Below, one piece after another: positions 14,939-21,768 of a DNA stretch of 36,568 bases; position 1 is the stretch's first letter, and the number at the start of each line of letters is the position of its first letter. Origin of the DNA: a virus; the IMG/VR virus record IMGVR_UViG_3300042908_001241, positions 1 to 36,568 of that record; one strand, given 5' to 3'. Below the pieces are notes generated by a model. It saw only the letters and a list, made by a program, of their open reading frames with translations, had not been told where the DNA came from and did not search any database. The position numbers and the translations under genes are program-made.

Positions 14939-15148
14939 ATGAAAGTTATAATAAAAGACATTGGTGGAAATTATTTTTGCAGAGAACCAGAAGTTGGATT
15001 AACAAATGTTAAAAAAAATGCCTATGTTTTTGATTGTTATAATGAAGAACATTCAAAATTAATATTAGAAAAAACAAAAATGTTTATATCTAATACTGAT
15101 TTAACATTAGAATTTGTTGAAAAAACAGAAATAAACTTAAGTTTTTAA
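14939..15148 (+). CDS. Hypothetical protein, 69 aa
   Basis: The ATG is 8 bases behind AAAGGAG (14924-14930). 69 residues with an alternating beta/alpha pattern (KVIIKDIGGNYFC, then NVKKNAYVFDCY) and no motif known to me. The upstream gap carries CGAATA (14898-14903) and a TATATTAC-like AT box, perhaps the promoter. Confidence 0.6.
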   Translation: MKVIIKDIGGNYFCREPEVGLTNVKKNAYVFDCYNEEHSKLILEKTKMFISNTDLTLEFVEKTEINLSF

Positions 15149-15156
15149 AGGAAAAA

Positions 15157-15627
15157 ATGAACATATTTGTATTAGATAAAAACCCAAAACAAGCTGCTGA
15201 GTGGCATATGGACAAACACATAGTTAAAATGCCTTTGGAAACAGCACAAATTTTATGCACCATTCTTAATGGTCATGGCGTTATGACACCTTATAAATCA
15301 ACTCATGTTAATCATCCTTGCACACTTTGGGCAGGAAAAAGTATGGGAAATTTTATTTGGTTGTGCGAACTAGGGATACATCTTTGTGATGAGTATTCTT
15401 ACAGATATGAAAAAGAACATAAGTGTAAAAGAATTATAGAAGAATGTTTGACATTCGCATGTAAAATACCAAATATTGAGATGACAGAATTTGTTCAAGC
15501 TATGCCAGAAGAAATAAAGTCAAAAGATCCAATAGAGTCATATAAAATGTATTATATAAAATTTAAATCCCATATAGCAAAATGGAAAAAAAGAGAGATC
15601 CCAAATTGGTACAATGTGATATTATGA
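15157..15627 (+). CDS. Phage-conserved protein of unknown function (MNIFVLDxNPxxAAxxHxDKH family)
   Basis: 156 residues. The N-terminus MNIFVLDKNPKQAAEWHMDKH, KMPLETAQIL, STHVNHPCTLW and CELGIHLCDEYSYRY are features I recognise from a family common in T4-like and cyanophage genomes, usually annotated as hypothetical. The invariant Asp/His pairs (DKHIVK, HVNHPC) suggest a metal or catalytic site. A glycosylase-like role has been suggested for some phage relatives but I cannot confirm it. It starts 8 bases after the previous stop, behind AAAGGA, and overlaps the next by an ATGA. Confidence 0.72.
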   Translation: MNIFVLDKNPKQAAEWHMDKHIVKMPLETAQILCTILNGHGVMTPYKSTHVNHPCTLWAGKSMGNFIWLCELGIHLCDEYSYRYEKEHKCKRIIEECLTFACKIPNIEMTEFVQAMPEEIKSKDPIESYKMYYIKFKSHIAKWKKREIPNWYNVIL

Positions 15628-15812
15628 AAATTAAAAAAAATAGGCAAAAAAAAGCCAGACGAATAATGATATTGGCATCTATTAGAATGTCAAAAAGCAT
15701 TGGAGTAAAGTTCAATAGAGTTTGTATGGAAGAAATAAGAGATGTTTATATGGATATGTTTGGAGTGGATAGTTTAATCAAACGATTTGATATAGCAAGC
15801 ATTGTTGCCTAA
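15624..15812 (+). CDS. Small basic protein, 62 aa
   Basis: I chose ATG 15624, which overlaps the previous stop (ATGA); an in-frame ATG at 15582 would overlap by 46 bases. 62 residues starting with a very Lys/Arg-rich segment (KIKKNRQKKARR), then a helical region. Its stop overlaps the 3' end of the minus-strand methyltransferase by 4 bases. Nucleic-acid binding is possible from charge only. Confidence 0.5.
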   Translation: MKIKKNRQKKARRIMILASIRMSKSIGVKFNRVCMEEIRDVYMDMFGVDSLIKRFDIASIVA

Positions 15813-16372
15813 TTGTTTTTTTTTCTTTTGTCTACAATAAATAATATATCATCAGCCCTATTTTTTATATCTCTAAGATCATGAACATAAATGTTATCAA
15901 TTAAATCTTCATGAACATGTTCTATTAATGTGTCAATCCAAGAAATTTCTTGAACATCTTCTATTATAATAATTCCATTTTCATTTAATTTACTTTGATA
16001 ACCATCTAAAAATGAAGTCATGCTTTTTAAGGTATGAGGACCATCATCAATAATTAAATCAAAAATATTTTCTGGAATAGAGCTTATAAATTTTTCATCA
16101 TAAGCATCTCTATGCAATATTTTCAATCTTTCTTTTTCTTTAAAAATATTATTTTTATTATTTATATCTATTCCATAAATTGTAGCATTCGAAAAATAAT
16201 CTTTCCACAATAATATACTTCCACCATGATCAATACCTATCTCTAAAATATTTTTAGCAGACTCTTGTATTTCATGAAATAGTTTAGAGTAAATTTCATC
16301 AATATAAGAATGAACCGTGTTTTTATCGGTGTAAAAATGTTTTGAACTATAAATTTCAGATAATGTTTTCAT
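15809..16372 (-). CDS. Class I SAM-dependent methyltransferase
   Basis: 187 residues. NILEIGIDHGGS (motif I, about 42-53), then IYGIDINN, FDLIIDDGPHTLKSM (motif IV-like) and GIIIIEDV complete a Rossmann methyltransferase of the Methyltransf_24/cephalosporin-hydroxylase-like type seen in glycan clusters. It is the last gene of the minus-strand group that starts at 18503, so it probably methylates a sugar or related group. AAAGGT on the minus strand serves as SD. Substrate unknown. Confidence 0.85.
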   Translation of the reverse strand: MKTLSEIYSSKHFYTDKNTVHSYIDEIYSKLFHEIQESAKNILEIGIDHGGSILLWKDYFSNATIYGIDINNKNNIFKEKERLKILHRDAYDEKFISSIPENIFDLIIDDGPHTLKSMTSFLDGYQSKLNENGIIIIEDVQEISWIDTLIEHVHEDLIDNIYVHDLRDIKNRADDILFIVDKRKKNN

Positions 16373-16377
16373 TGTTG

Positions 16378-16770
16378 TTACCTTTTTGGCGACTTGGTTT
16401 TAATTCCAACTTTATTGTATTCGCTACGCATTTTTGGATTATCATCTATGGCGAAAAGAACTTTTTCTTTAATGCTTTCAGCATGTTTTTTCTTAGATTC
16501 ATTTTGATCTTTTGGATTACCACCAATGTTATTCATCATTAATCGATTGTATTTAACTCCAGCTTTTTTAAGTGCTTCTACTGTGTCTTTCCTATCTTTT
16601 TCTGGTCTGCCTGTTATTATATAGATTTTATTTTGTTTTGATAACTCATTAACATAATCGACCATTTTTTTAATTGGATATATACCATTACGCAAAATAG
16701 TGTTGTCAATATCGACAATTACTACATTTGCATTAGATAAGTACAGTTGTATGTCTTCTATTATGCCCAT
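16378..16770 (-). CDS. HAD-superfamily phosphatase (T4 Pnkp phosphatase-like)
   Basis: 130 residues with all four HAD motifs: DIDNT (20-24), TGRP (53-56), a lysine in the KKKHAESIK region (about 93-101), and IDDNPKM (108-114). The TGRPEKDR loop and small size resemble the phosphatase domain of T4 polynucleotide kinase and similar phage phosphatases that remove 3'-phosphates from nucleic acids. In this minus-strand glycan operon, dephosphorylation of a sugar-phosphate is the alternative. There is only a 5-base gap to the methyltransferase gene and a 91-bp gap upstream. Confidence 0.85.
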   Translation of the reverse strand: MGIIEDIQLYLSNANVVIVDIDNTILRNGIYPIKKMVDYVNELSKQNKIYIITGRPEKDRKDTVEALKKAGVKYNRLMMNNIGGNPKDQNESKKKHAESIKEKVLFAIDDNPKMRSEYNKVGIKTKSPKR

Positions 16771-16861
16771 ATTAATTTATTGTAAACATGTTTGTAAAAT
16801 TTGAATTTTTCATTTATACATTTCCTTAATATTTATATACACCAAAAAAACAATTGTAATT

Positions 16862-17440
16862 TTAATTGTGTCTACCTATTATCTTATCAAAAAACCCAAT
16901 TTTTAAATTATTTTTTAAACAATATTTTTCTACATCTTTTATAAAATAAGAATCTGCCATATATGATGAACTCCATTTTATTTTTTTTGCTATTTCTGTT
17001 TTAACCATAGCATTTAATGTATCTATATTACCAATATTGATTTCGTTTTTTTGAGGAACAATTTTAAAAATATTGTGAGATATTTTAAATATTAACATGC
17101 CGTAGTCTCTGTTATAAATTTCATCATGTGAAAATGAAAAATAGTCTTCTTCAATAACATTGTCATCGTCTAACCATATTGTGTAATCTCCAGTGCATTT
17201 TAAAATCATTGCATTTCTTTGAACATTTCCATAATTTTGATTTTTTGGTTTTTCTGTAAAATTGTAAGTAAAACGACTATCGTTCATATTTAACACACAA
17301 CATTGATCATCCTGACTATATCCATCAGAACAAACAAAAACTTCATAGTTATCATAATCTTGATTTATAACACTGGTCATTGCACGATTAAGCAAAGCAA
17401 CTCTTTTGTATGTTGGAATTATTACTGAAAACTTTATCAT
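16862..17440 (-). CDS. GT2-family glycosyltransferase
   Basis: 192 residues with the GT-A family 2 start FSVIIPTYKRVALLNRAM, the QDYDNYEVFVCSDG strand and the donor/metal motif LDDDN (90-94). The short length (usual GT2 domain about 220-300) suggests a minimal catalytic domain without a membrane anchor. It ends six bases downstream of the neighbouring GT-like gene in the same operon. Confidence 0.88.
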   Translation of the reverse strand: MIKFSVIIPTYKRVALLNRAMTSVINQDYDNYEVFVCSDGYSQDDQCCVLNMNDSRFTYNFTEKPKNQNYGNVQRNAMILKCTGDYTIWLDDDNVIEEDYFSFSHDEIYNRDYGMLIFKISHNIFKIVPQKNEINIGNIDTLNAMVKTEIAKKIKWSSSYMADSYFIKDVEKYCLKNNLKIGFFDKIIGRHN

Positions 17441-17446
17441 TTTTAA

Positions 17447-18082
17447 TTAAGTTCTCTCTAAATAGTTTTTAAAAATTGGAAGCTTATTGTTGTTTACAAT
17501 TTCATTTTTATAGCCTTCTTTTGTTAAAATTATTCCAAAAATTCTTTCAAAAGCACAAGAATCTATTTTATTTTGTGGTAACAAATTTTCTATTCCGTTT
17601 TTATAAATAATATTTAAAACTGTTTTTTTTGCAAACAATATAGATCCAACAATTGTTATAAATTCTTCTGGTATTTTAAACCATTTTGTTTGATTTAAAT
17701 ATTTTATTGTTGATTCAACATGAATATCTTCGCATCCAATCCAATCATAAACATAATCATAAACATATACATTGCCATCTAATTTTTTTATGTTTTCTTT
17801 TAATTCGCAAGAATCATGAATAAGTAAAAATCTTTTGTAATCAAAATTTTTATACGCATATAACAATGCACCAGCTTCATAATTTTTATTTTTAATATCT
17901 GCCACAATTATTTTTTCAGAAGAAATATTAAAATGATATTTTATTTTGCTATCAGAATCAACAATTAAAATTTTGTCATCATTCTCCATAAGGTCAGATA
18001 TGCTTTTTACACATTTTTTTAAATGATCTAAATGATTCAATGTAATTATTTTGCATGGTATTACATAAAGTATATCATTCAT
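17447..18082 (-). CDS. Glycosyltransferase-like protein (GT-A fold)
   Basis: 211 residues. The N-terminal ILYVIPCKIITLNHLDHLKK and KILIVDSDSK look like the nucleotide-binding half of a GT-A enzyme, with a later AGALLYAYKNF and LLIHDSCELKEN in place of a DxD motif. It is the kind of divergent transferase found in phage and bacterial capsule-type clusters. The weak metal motif means activity is not certain. It overlaps the cytidylyltransferase gene by 8 bases, so co-translation is likely. Confidence 0.65.
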   Translation of the reverse strand: MNDILYVIPCKIITLNHLDHLKKCVKSISDLMENDDKILIVDSDSKIKYHFNISSEKIIVADIKNKNYEAGALLYAYKNFDYKRFLLIHDSCELKENIKKLDGNVYVYDYVYDWIGCEDIHVESTIKYLNQTKWFKIPEEFITIVGSILFAKKTVLNIIYKNGIENLLPQNKIDSCAFERIFGIILTKEGYKNEIVNNNKLPIFKNYLERT

Positions 18083-18503
18083 TTATTAACCTTTTTTTAA
18101 TTTCAGTTGTTGATATTGTTTTTGTGTATGGAACATACATCATATATATGTTGTTATAATCTAACCAATCTTGTGTAAAACCCATTTGTTTATAATAGTC
18201 TTTTTTTGCCCAATCAGAACCAACTATAATGATGTTTGGATTAACTTGAAGTATTGCAATTTTTGAATCTTCATTTCCAATATTTGGTATTACAAAATCA
18301 ACATATTTGCAAGAAAGTAAAACGCTTTTTCTTTCTTCATATGAACAAGTTGGACTTATTCCTTTATATGATTTGATAAATGAGTCTGTGTTTAGTGAAA
18401 CAAAAACTAAACCATTATTTCCAGATATTTCTTTACATATTTTCAAAAAATTTGCATGGCCAGAATGGAATAAATCAAAAGTTCCACCAGTATATATTTT
18501 CAT
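18075..18503 (-). CDS. TagD/PCYT-like cytidylyltransferase
   Basis: 142 residues. GGTFDLFHSGH (6-16) contains the HxGH CTP-binding motif, SYEERK (54-59) is the second conserved segment, and ISTTEIKKR (130-138) the ISTTxI signature. These identify a nucleotidyltransferase related to glycerol-3-phosphate cytidylyltransferase (TagD) and ethanolamine/phosphocholine cytidylyltransferases. It makes a CDP-activated alcohol or sugar alcohol for transfer by neighbours. As first gene of the minus-strand operon it may supply the donor used by the transferases downstream. The acceptor (glycerol-P, choline-P, other) cannot be told. Confidence 0.9.
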   Translation of the reverse strand: MKIYTGGTFDLFHSGHANFLKICKEISGNNGLVFVSLNTDSFIKSYKGISPTCSYEERKSVLLSCKYVDFVIPNIGNEDSKIAILQVNPNIIIVGSDWAKKDYYKQMGFTQDWLDYNNIYMMYVPYTKTISTTEIKKRLINE

Positions 18504-18584
18504 GGTTTTACTTCTTGTTTAAATATAGTTTACTATTATAATAAACACCTTATTTAAAATAAAGTCTTTAATTATTGGAGTTTT
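18504..18584. promoter_or_regulatory. Divergent intergenic region with TATAAT boxes
   Basis: An 81-base gap between the divergent starts at 18503 (minus) and 18585 (plus). ATTATAAT at 18535-18542 is palindromic and can serve as a -10 box on either strand. No convincing -35 or operator is visible. AAT-rich throughout. A TTGGAG SD for the plus-strand gene lies at 18575-18580. Confidence 0.4.
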
Positions 18585-18860
18585 ATGAAATACCTTTATG
18601 AAATATGGATAAGGGTAGAAGGAAAAAATAAAAAAAATAAAGCTTCTATAGATAAAAATGGAAGTTTTTGTATTGCACTATGTGCTTCATCAAATAAAGA
18701 GGCAATTCTTATTTTGCAAGAGGTATTTTTAAGTTGTGATAAAAGACCAATAGGAAATAAAAAGAAAATAAAACACTTTAGGTTGAAAGACGGTTGCTCT
18801 AAGTATATATTTCTTCTATGTAAGGAAAATGTCGAAAGTTATAAAAGAGAATGTGATTAA
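18585..18860 (+). CDS. Hypothetical protein, 91 aa
   Basis: 91 residues, ATG behind TTGGAG. It has Lys-rich patches (EGKNKKNKAS) and beta segments (YEIWIRVEG, FCIALCASS, KYIFLLCKEN) with 5 cysteines in total. The beta-hairpin-like start resembles the small protein at 24025 (FEVWATEPNG...), but the similarity is slight. It lies just before the structured RNA region. Confidence 0.6.
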   Translation: MKYLYEIWIRVEGKNKKNKASIDKNGSFCIALCASSNKEAILILQEVFLSCDKRPIGNKKKIKHFRLKDGCSKYIFLLCKENVESYKRECD

Positions 18861-18861
18861 A

Positions 18862-19169
18862 AGCAACTGCGTTAACAATTCAAGCATACGGTTCTTCCGC
18901 AGTTTTTATACCGAAATGAATCACATCACCAGGGGATAACCCCAAGGATTGCCAGAGAGTAGCCAAACTCTCAACAGGGTGGCACGAAATAGTTTAGAAA
19001 GATTATTATACTAGAATTTGAGTGACCACTTCTCATACTAGACCTGATACTTTACAAGTACCTTCTTTCTAATGTCCTGTTTGGTCAAAATTTTATAACA
19101 AACTGCTTGTTCTAGGAACTTGCTGGTAGTAGTACTATCAGGGAGAAGAAGTGGCTTATTGCCTATAAG
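18862..19169. ncRNA. Large structured RNA candidate (about 300 nt, class unknown)
   Basis: This is the one stretch over 300 bases without a good gene, and it is clearly richer in G+C than its surroundings. Nested helices: AACTGCG/CGCAGTT (18865-18871 with 18898-18904); GGGG/CCCC (18932-18935 with 18940-18943); TGCCA/TGGCA (18950-18954 with 18980-18984) enclosing GAGAGT/ACTCTC (18955-18960 with 18967-18972). A long arm is built from CCACTTC/GAAGTGG (19026-19032 with 19148-19154), CCTGATA/TATCAGG (19043-19049 with 19136-19142), CAAGT-A-CCT/AGG-A-ACTTG (19055-19063 with 19114-19122) and GTTTG/CAAAC (19079-19083 with 19099-19103). A final CTTAT/ATAAG hairpin sits at 19155-19169. The loop at 18962-18966 could pair with 19081-19085. 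Strand cannot be fixed; the pseudoknot would favour plus. It overlaps the 3' end of the convergent gene by 7 bases. Confidence 0.7.
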
Positions 19170-19447
19170 TAATCTGCTGTTATATCGGAAAAAAACCAAA
19201 CAACAGTTTTTTCAATAAATCCTTTAGAATTAAAATCATTTACATTTTTACCAATAATTGATAGCAATGAAATAAATTCAGATTCTGATATAATACCATT
19301 TAAATAAGATTTTCTTGTTATTTTTAACAGTAAATCAAAAGTTTCATTTGAACAAATGTCGTTTTTTGATATAGAATTAAGTATTGTTATTGAGTTTGAA
19401 AGTTTTTTTGTTAACTTTTTACAAGCATAGTCTATTCTATTTTTCAA
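19163..19447 (-). CDS. Hypothetical protein, 94 aa, TTG start
   Basis: 94 residues, start TTG at 19447 behind AAGGA on the minus strand. Helical, Asn/Ser/Lys-rich, with no recognisable motif; one Trp-Phe pair near the end. It is divergent from the GNAT gene with only 23 bases between starts, so its promoter would lie inside that gene. Its 3' end touches the structured RNA region. Confidence 0.5.
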   Translation of the reverse strand: MKNRIDYACKKLTKKLSNSITILNSISKNDICSNETFDLLLKITRKSYLNGIISESEFISLLSIIGKNVNDFNSKGFIEKTVVWFFSDITADYL

Positions 19448-19470
19448 AATTATTTTCCTTGAGGTTTATA

Positions 19471-19974
19471 ATGGCTAAAAAGAAAAAACAAATTTCAAGT
19501 GAAATAAAACTTCTTTTAAAAAAGAACCTAAGATCTATAGTAGAAATAGAAAAGAAAAATTGCACTATAGAAGATCCAGATTTTGGAGAAATGGTTTCAA
19601 AAAAAGCTTGGAATTCATCTGATTTTGTTGATTTTGTTAAAAAAAAGAACACATACACTTACACAATAAGTGAAGGTTTAATAATTGTTGGATTTTTACT
19701 TTTTGAAGTTAAAGAAAACGAATTGTTAATTGAAAGAATATGTATAGACAAAGATTTTAGAAGATCAGGTTTTGGTAAAGATTTTTTAGATTTTATATAT
19801 AACAAAAAATACAGAAATAAAATTGTTTTTTATTGTAAAGAAGATGATGTTAATACAATTAAATTTTTTAAGAAAAATGACTTTACAGCCAATTTAGAAA
19901 AAAATTACTTTGGAATAGATGATGATGCGATTAAGTTTACGAAGGAGGTTTTTTATGAAGAAAACAAAAAATAA
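19471..19974 (+). CDS. GNAT-family N-acetyltransferase
   Basis: 167 residues from the ATG at 19471 (GAGG SD at 19461-19464); the same frame is open further upstream without an SD. The acetyl-CoA motif A is IERICIDKDFRRSGFGKDF (about 87-105, R/Q-x-x-G-x-G/A as RRSGFGK). Then NKIVFYCKEDDVNTIKFFKK fits motif B, all of RimI/GNAT type. A basic N-terminal leader (MAKKKKQIS...) is unusual and may be an acceptor-binding extension. Substrate could be an amino sugar in the glycan pathway or a protein N-terminus. Confidence 0.85.
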   Translation: MAKKKKQISSEIKLLLKKNLRSIVEIEKKNCTIEDPDFGEMVSKKAWNSSDFVDFVKKKNTYTYTISEGLIIVGFLLFEVKENELLIERICIDKDFRRSGFGKDFLDFIYNKKYRNKIVFYCKEDDVNTIKFFKKNDFTANLEKNYFGIDDDAIKFTKEVFYEENKK

Positions 19975-20134
19975 AATACTTGTGAATTGTTTAGGTTGGT
20001 GCAATAAACAATTTCTAAGTTGTGATCCAGCAACAAATAGAATCTGTAAAAAGTGCAAAGAAAAAATGGATAATAAAAAAAATGAAATGGGTAAAAATTA
20101 CTTTTACGAAAAAAAAATAGAGATAAATGAGTAA
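19955..20134 (+). CDS. Small zinc-ribbon-like protein, 59 aa
   Basis: 59 residues from the ATG at 19955, 6 bases behind AGGAGG, inside the end of the GNAT gene (20-base overlap). Cysteines in CLGWCNKQFLSC and CKKC give two metal-ligand pairs. The remainder is Lys-rich. Function unknown. It overlaps the GT4 gene by 8 bases. Confidence 0.65.
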   Translation: MKKTKNKILVNCLGWCNKQFLSCDPATNRICKKCKEKMDNKKNEMGKNYFYEKKIEINE

Positions 20135-21167
20135 ACCAAAGATTGCACTTATAACACCGTCATTAGGTATGGGTGGTGCTGAAAGATGGATAGTAACTCT
20201 TGCAAAATTCTTTAAGAGACTAGACCCTTATTTAATTTTAAATTTAAGTGGTCAAAGCGATTCAATTTTATTAGAAGAAGTTCCAAAAACAACAAAAATT
20301 TTGTCTAATTTTTATTCAAATCCAGAAAAAATTATAAGTTTTTTGAGTGATGCTGATGCAGTTATATCTTGGTGTTTTAATTTAAACATAAACTTAAAAA
20401 ATAATTTAAAATGTCCAACTATAGATGTTTCACATAGTGATCCATCTTGGAAAGATCATAAGTTATTAATAAATCAAACATACAAAAATTCAAAATATCA
20501 TGTTGGTGTAAGTAAAGTTGCTGCTTCAGCATTTAGTGAAAATGATGCAACTGTAATATACAATGGAATAGATATAAATAGACTTGAAGAATTGAAAGGA
20601 AGAGTAAAACAAAGAAAAGAATGGGGTTGTGAAGATAATAAAGTTGTTTTGTTTTTAAGTAGATTATCAGAAGAAAAAAATCCAAAAATTCTTGTTCAAT
20701 GCTCAGAATTATTTGATGAAAGTTGGAAATTTTTATTTGTTGATACTGGTTCTTTAAAAAAAGATTTTCAATTGATAAAAAAACAAAATATTCAATTAAT
20801 TAAAAAAACAAAAAACATTGGAGATTACTATGCTGGTGCAGATGTAATTGTCCTTCCTTCAGATGTAGAAGGTATGCCGTTAGTACTATTAGAGTCTTGG
20901 TTTTGTGGTGTTCCAATTGTAACAACTCAATATAACTCTTATTTAGAGTTAATGAATTTACATGGTGAATTGTGTTTATCAACCAAGGTAAGACCAACAG
21001 CAGTTGAATTTTCAAATAAAATAAAAAAAGCTTATAACCAAGGAAGAAAATCTGAAATGGTCGTTTTAGCTAAATCTATTGTAGAAAGTAATTATACACA
21101 TAAAACAATGATTAAAAATTGGGAAGATTACATATTTTCAAAAATAAAAGAATGTAATGATACTTAA
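20127..21167 (+). CDS. GT4-family glycosyltransferase (GT-B)
   Basis: 346 residues. N-terminal GxGGAER motif (GMGGAERW, 14-21), middle SHSDPSWK, C-terminal donor lobe with GVSKVAA, YNGIDINRLEEL, FLSRLSEEKNP and the conserved E-x7-E (EGMPLVLLE, 248-256) that binds the nucleotide-sugar. Full length for the family. Coupled on both sides (8- and 11-base overlaps), with the sulfotransferase next. It likely elongates the glycan that the sulfotransferase modifies. Confidence 0.93.
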   Translation: MSKPKIALITPSLGMGGAERWIVTLAKFFKRLDPYLILNLSGQSDSILLEEVPKTTKILSNFYSNPEKIISFLSDADAVISWCFNLNINLKNNLKCPTIDVSHSDPSWKDHKLLINQTYKNSKYHVGVSKVAASAFSENDATVIYNGIDINRLEELKGRVKQRKEWGCEDNKVVLFLSRLSEEKNPKILVQCSELFDESWKFLFVDTGSLKKDFQLIKKQNIQLIKKTKNIGDYYAGADVIVLPSDVEGMPLVLLESWFCGVPIVTTQYNSYLELMNLHGELCLSTKVRPTAVEFSNKIKKAYNQGRKSEMVVLAKSIVESNYTHKTMIKNWEDYIFSKIKECNDT

Positions 21168-21768
21168 CAAAAAAAAGAAATGGCTTTACATAGGACCACC
21201 AAAGACTGGTAGTACAGCCATATCATATGTTTTAACGGATGGAAAGTATAACAATAATGCTTTTATTCAAGATTTAAATGTTAATTTTGAAGGCATAGAA
21301 ATAAATGGTCAACACACCCCTTGGCCTCCTGACGAATTAAGTTCTGAATATGATGGCTATAATGTTTTTATAAGTGTAAGAAATCCTTTTTCTAGAATAG
21401 TTTCTCTTTACAATCATTGGAAGTATGGACAGAATTACGAAAATGAATTTTTGTTAAAAGAAAAAACTTTTGAAGAATTTATAGGTCTTGTTTTAAATAA
21501 AAAACTTTCTAACGATGGTTTTTTCCATTATACAATAACAGAATGGGTGTCTAAATATCGTTCATTTATAAAACAGGAAAACCTGCAAAGTGATTTAAAA
21601 ATGCTGAATATTCACTCTATAGATTTTAATGTTCCAATAATAAATGAGAAATTAGGATCGACAAAACATTGGAAAGAAGAGCACAATAAAAAAACAATTG
21701 AAATGACAATTGAATGGGCAGAAAAAGATTTTTATAATTTTGAATACAGCAAGGACATTAATGTTTAA
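21157..21768 (+). CDS. PAPS-dependent sulfotransferase (Sulfotransfer_2-like)
   Basis: 203 residues. The 5'-phosphosulfate loop IGPPKTGSTAISY (12-24) and the 3'-phosphate-binding FISVRNPFSRIVSLYNHW (71-88) are both present. This is the signature of carbohydrate and other sulfotransferases that move sulfate from PAPS. It is slightly shorter than typical (about 230-300). It directly follows the GT4 gene. Nothing for PAPS synthesis is in the window, so PAPS would come from the host. A phage-encoded sulfotransferase is unusual. Confidence 0.9.
   Translation: MILNKKKKWLYIGPPKTGSTAISYVLTDGKYNNNAFIQDLNVNFEGIEINGQHTPWPPDELSSEYDGYNVFISVRNPFSRIVSLYNHWKYGQNYENEFLLKEKTFEEFIGLVLNKKLSNDGFFHYTITEWVSKYRSFIKQENLQSDLKMLNIHSIDFNVPIINEKLGSTKHWKEEHNKKTIEMTIEWAEKDFYNFEYSKDINV

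Noticed and set aside
16777-16818. 13-codon minus-strand ORF (MKNSNFTNMFTIN) in the 91-base gap before the HAD gene
   Set aside because: Too short to support, and the SD-like AAGGA is not well placed; it may be a chance leader.
16830-16837. TATAAATA on the minus strand as a T4-type late promoter
   Set aside because: A single exact match in an AT-rich gap; similar strings elsewhere are in the opposite orientation to the genes, so no consistent late-promoter pattern.
18884-18896. ATACGGTTCTTCC resembling group II intron domain V
   Set aside because: The 5' half of domain V (GAGCCGTAT) and any reverse transcriptase are absent.
19141-19165. Possible RNase P 3' segment (AGAA...GGCTTATTGCC)
   Set aside because: Resembles the conserved ACAGAAnnnGGCUUA end, but the 5' conserved GAGGAAAGUCC segment is missing, so the RNA at 18862-19169 is not RNase P by eye.
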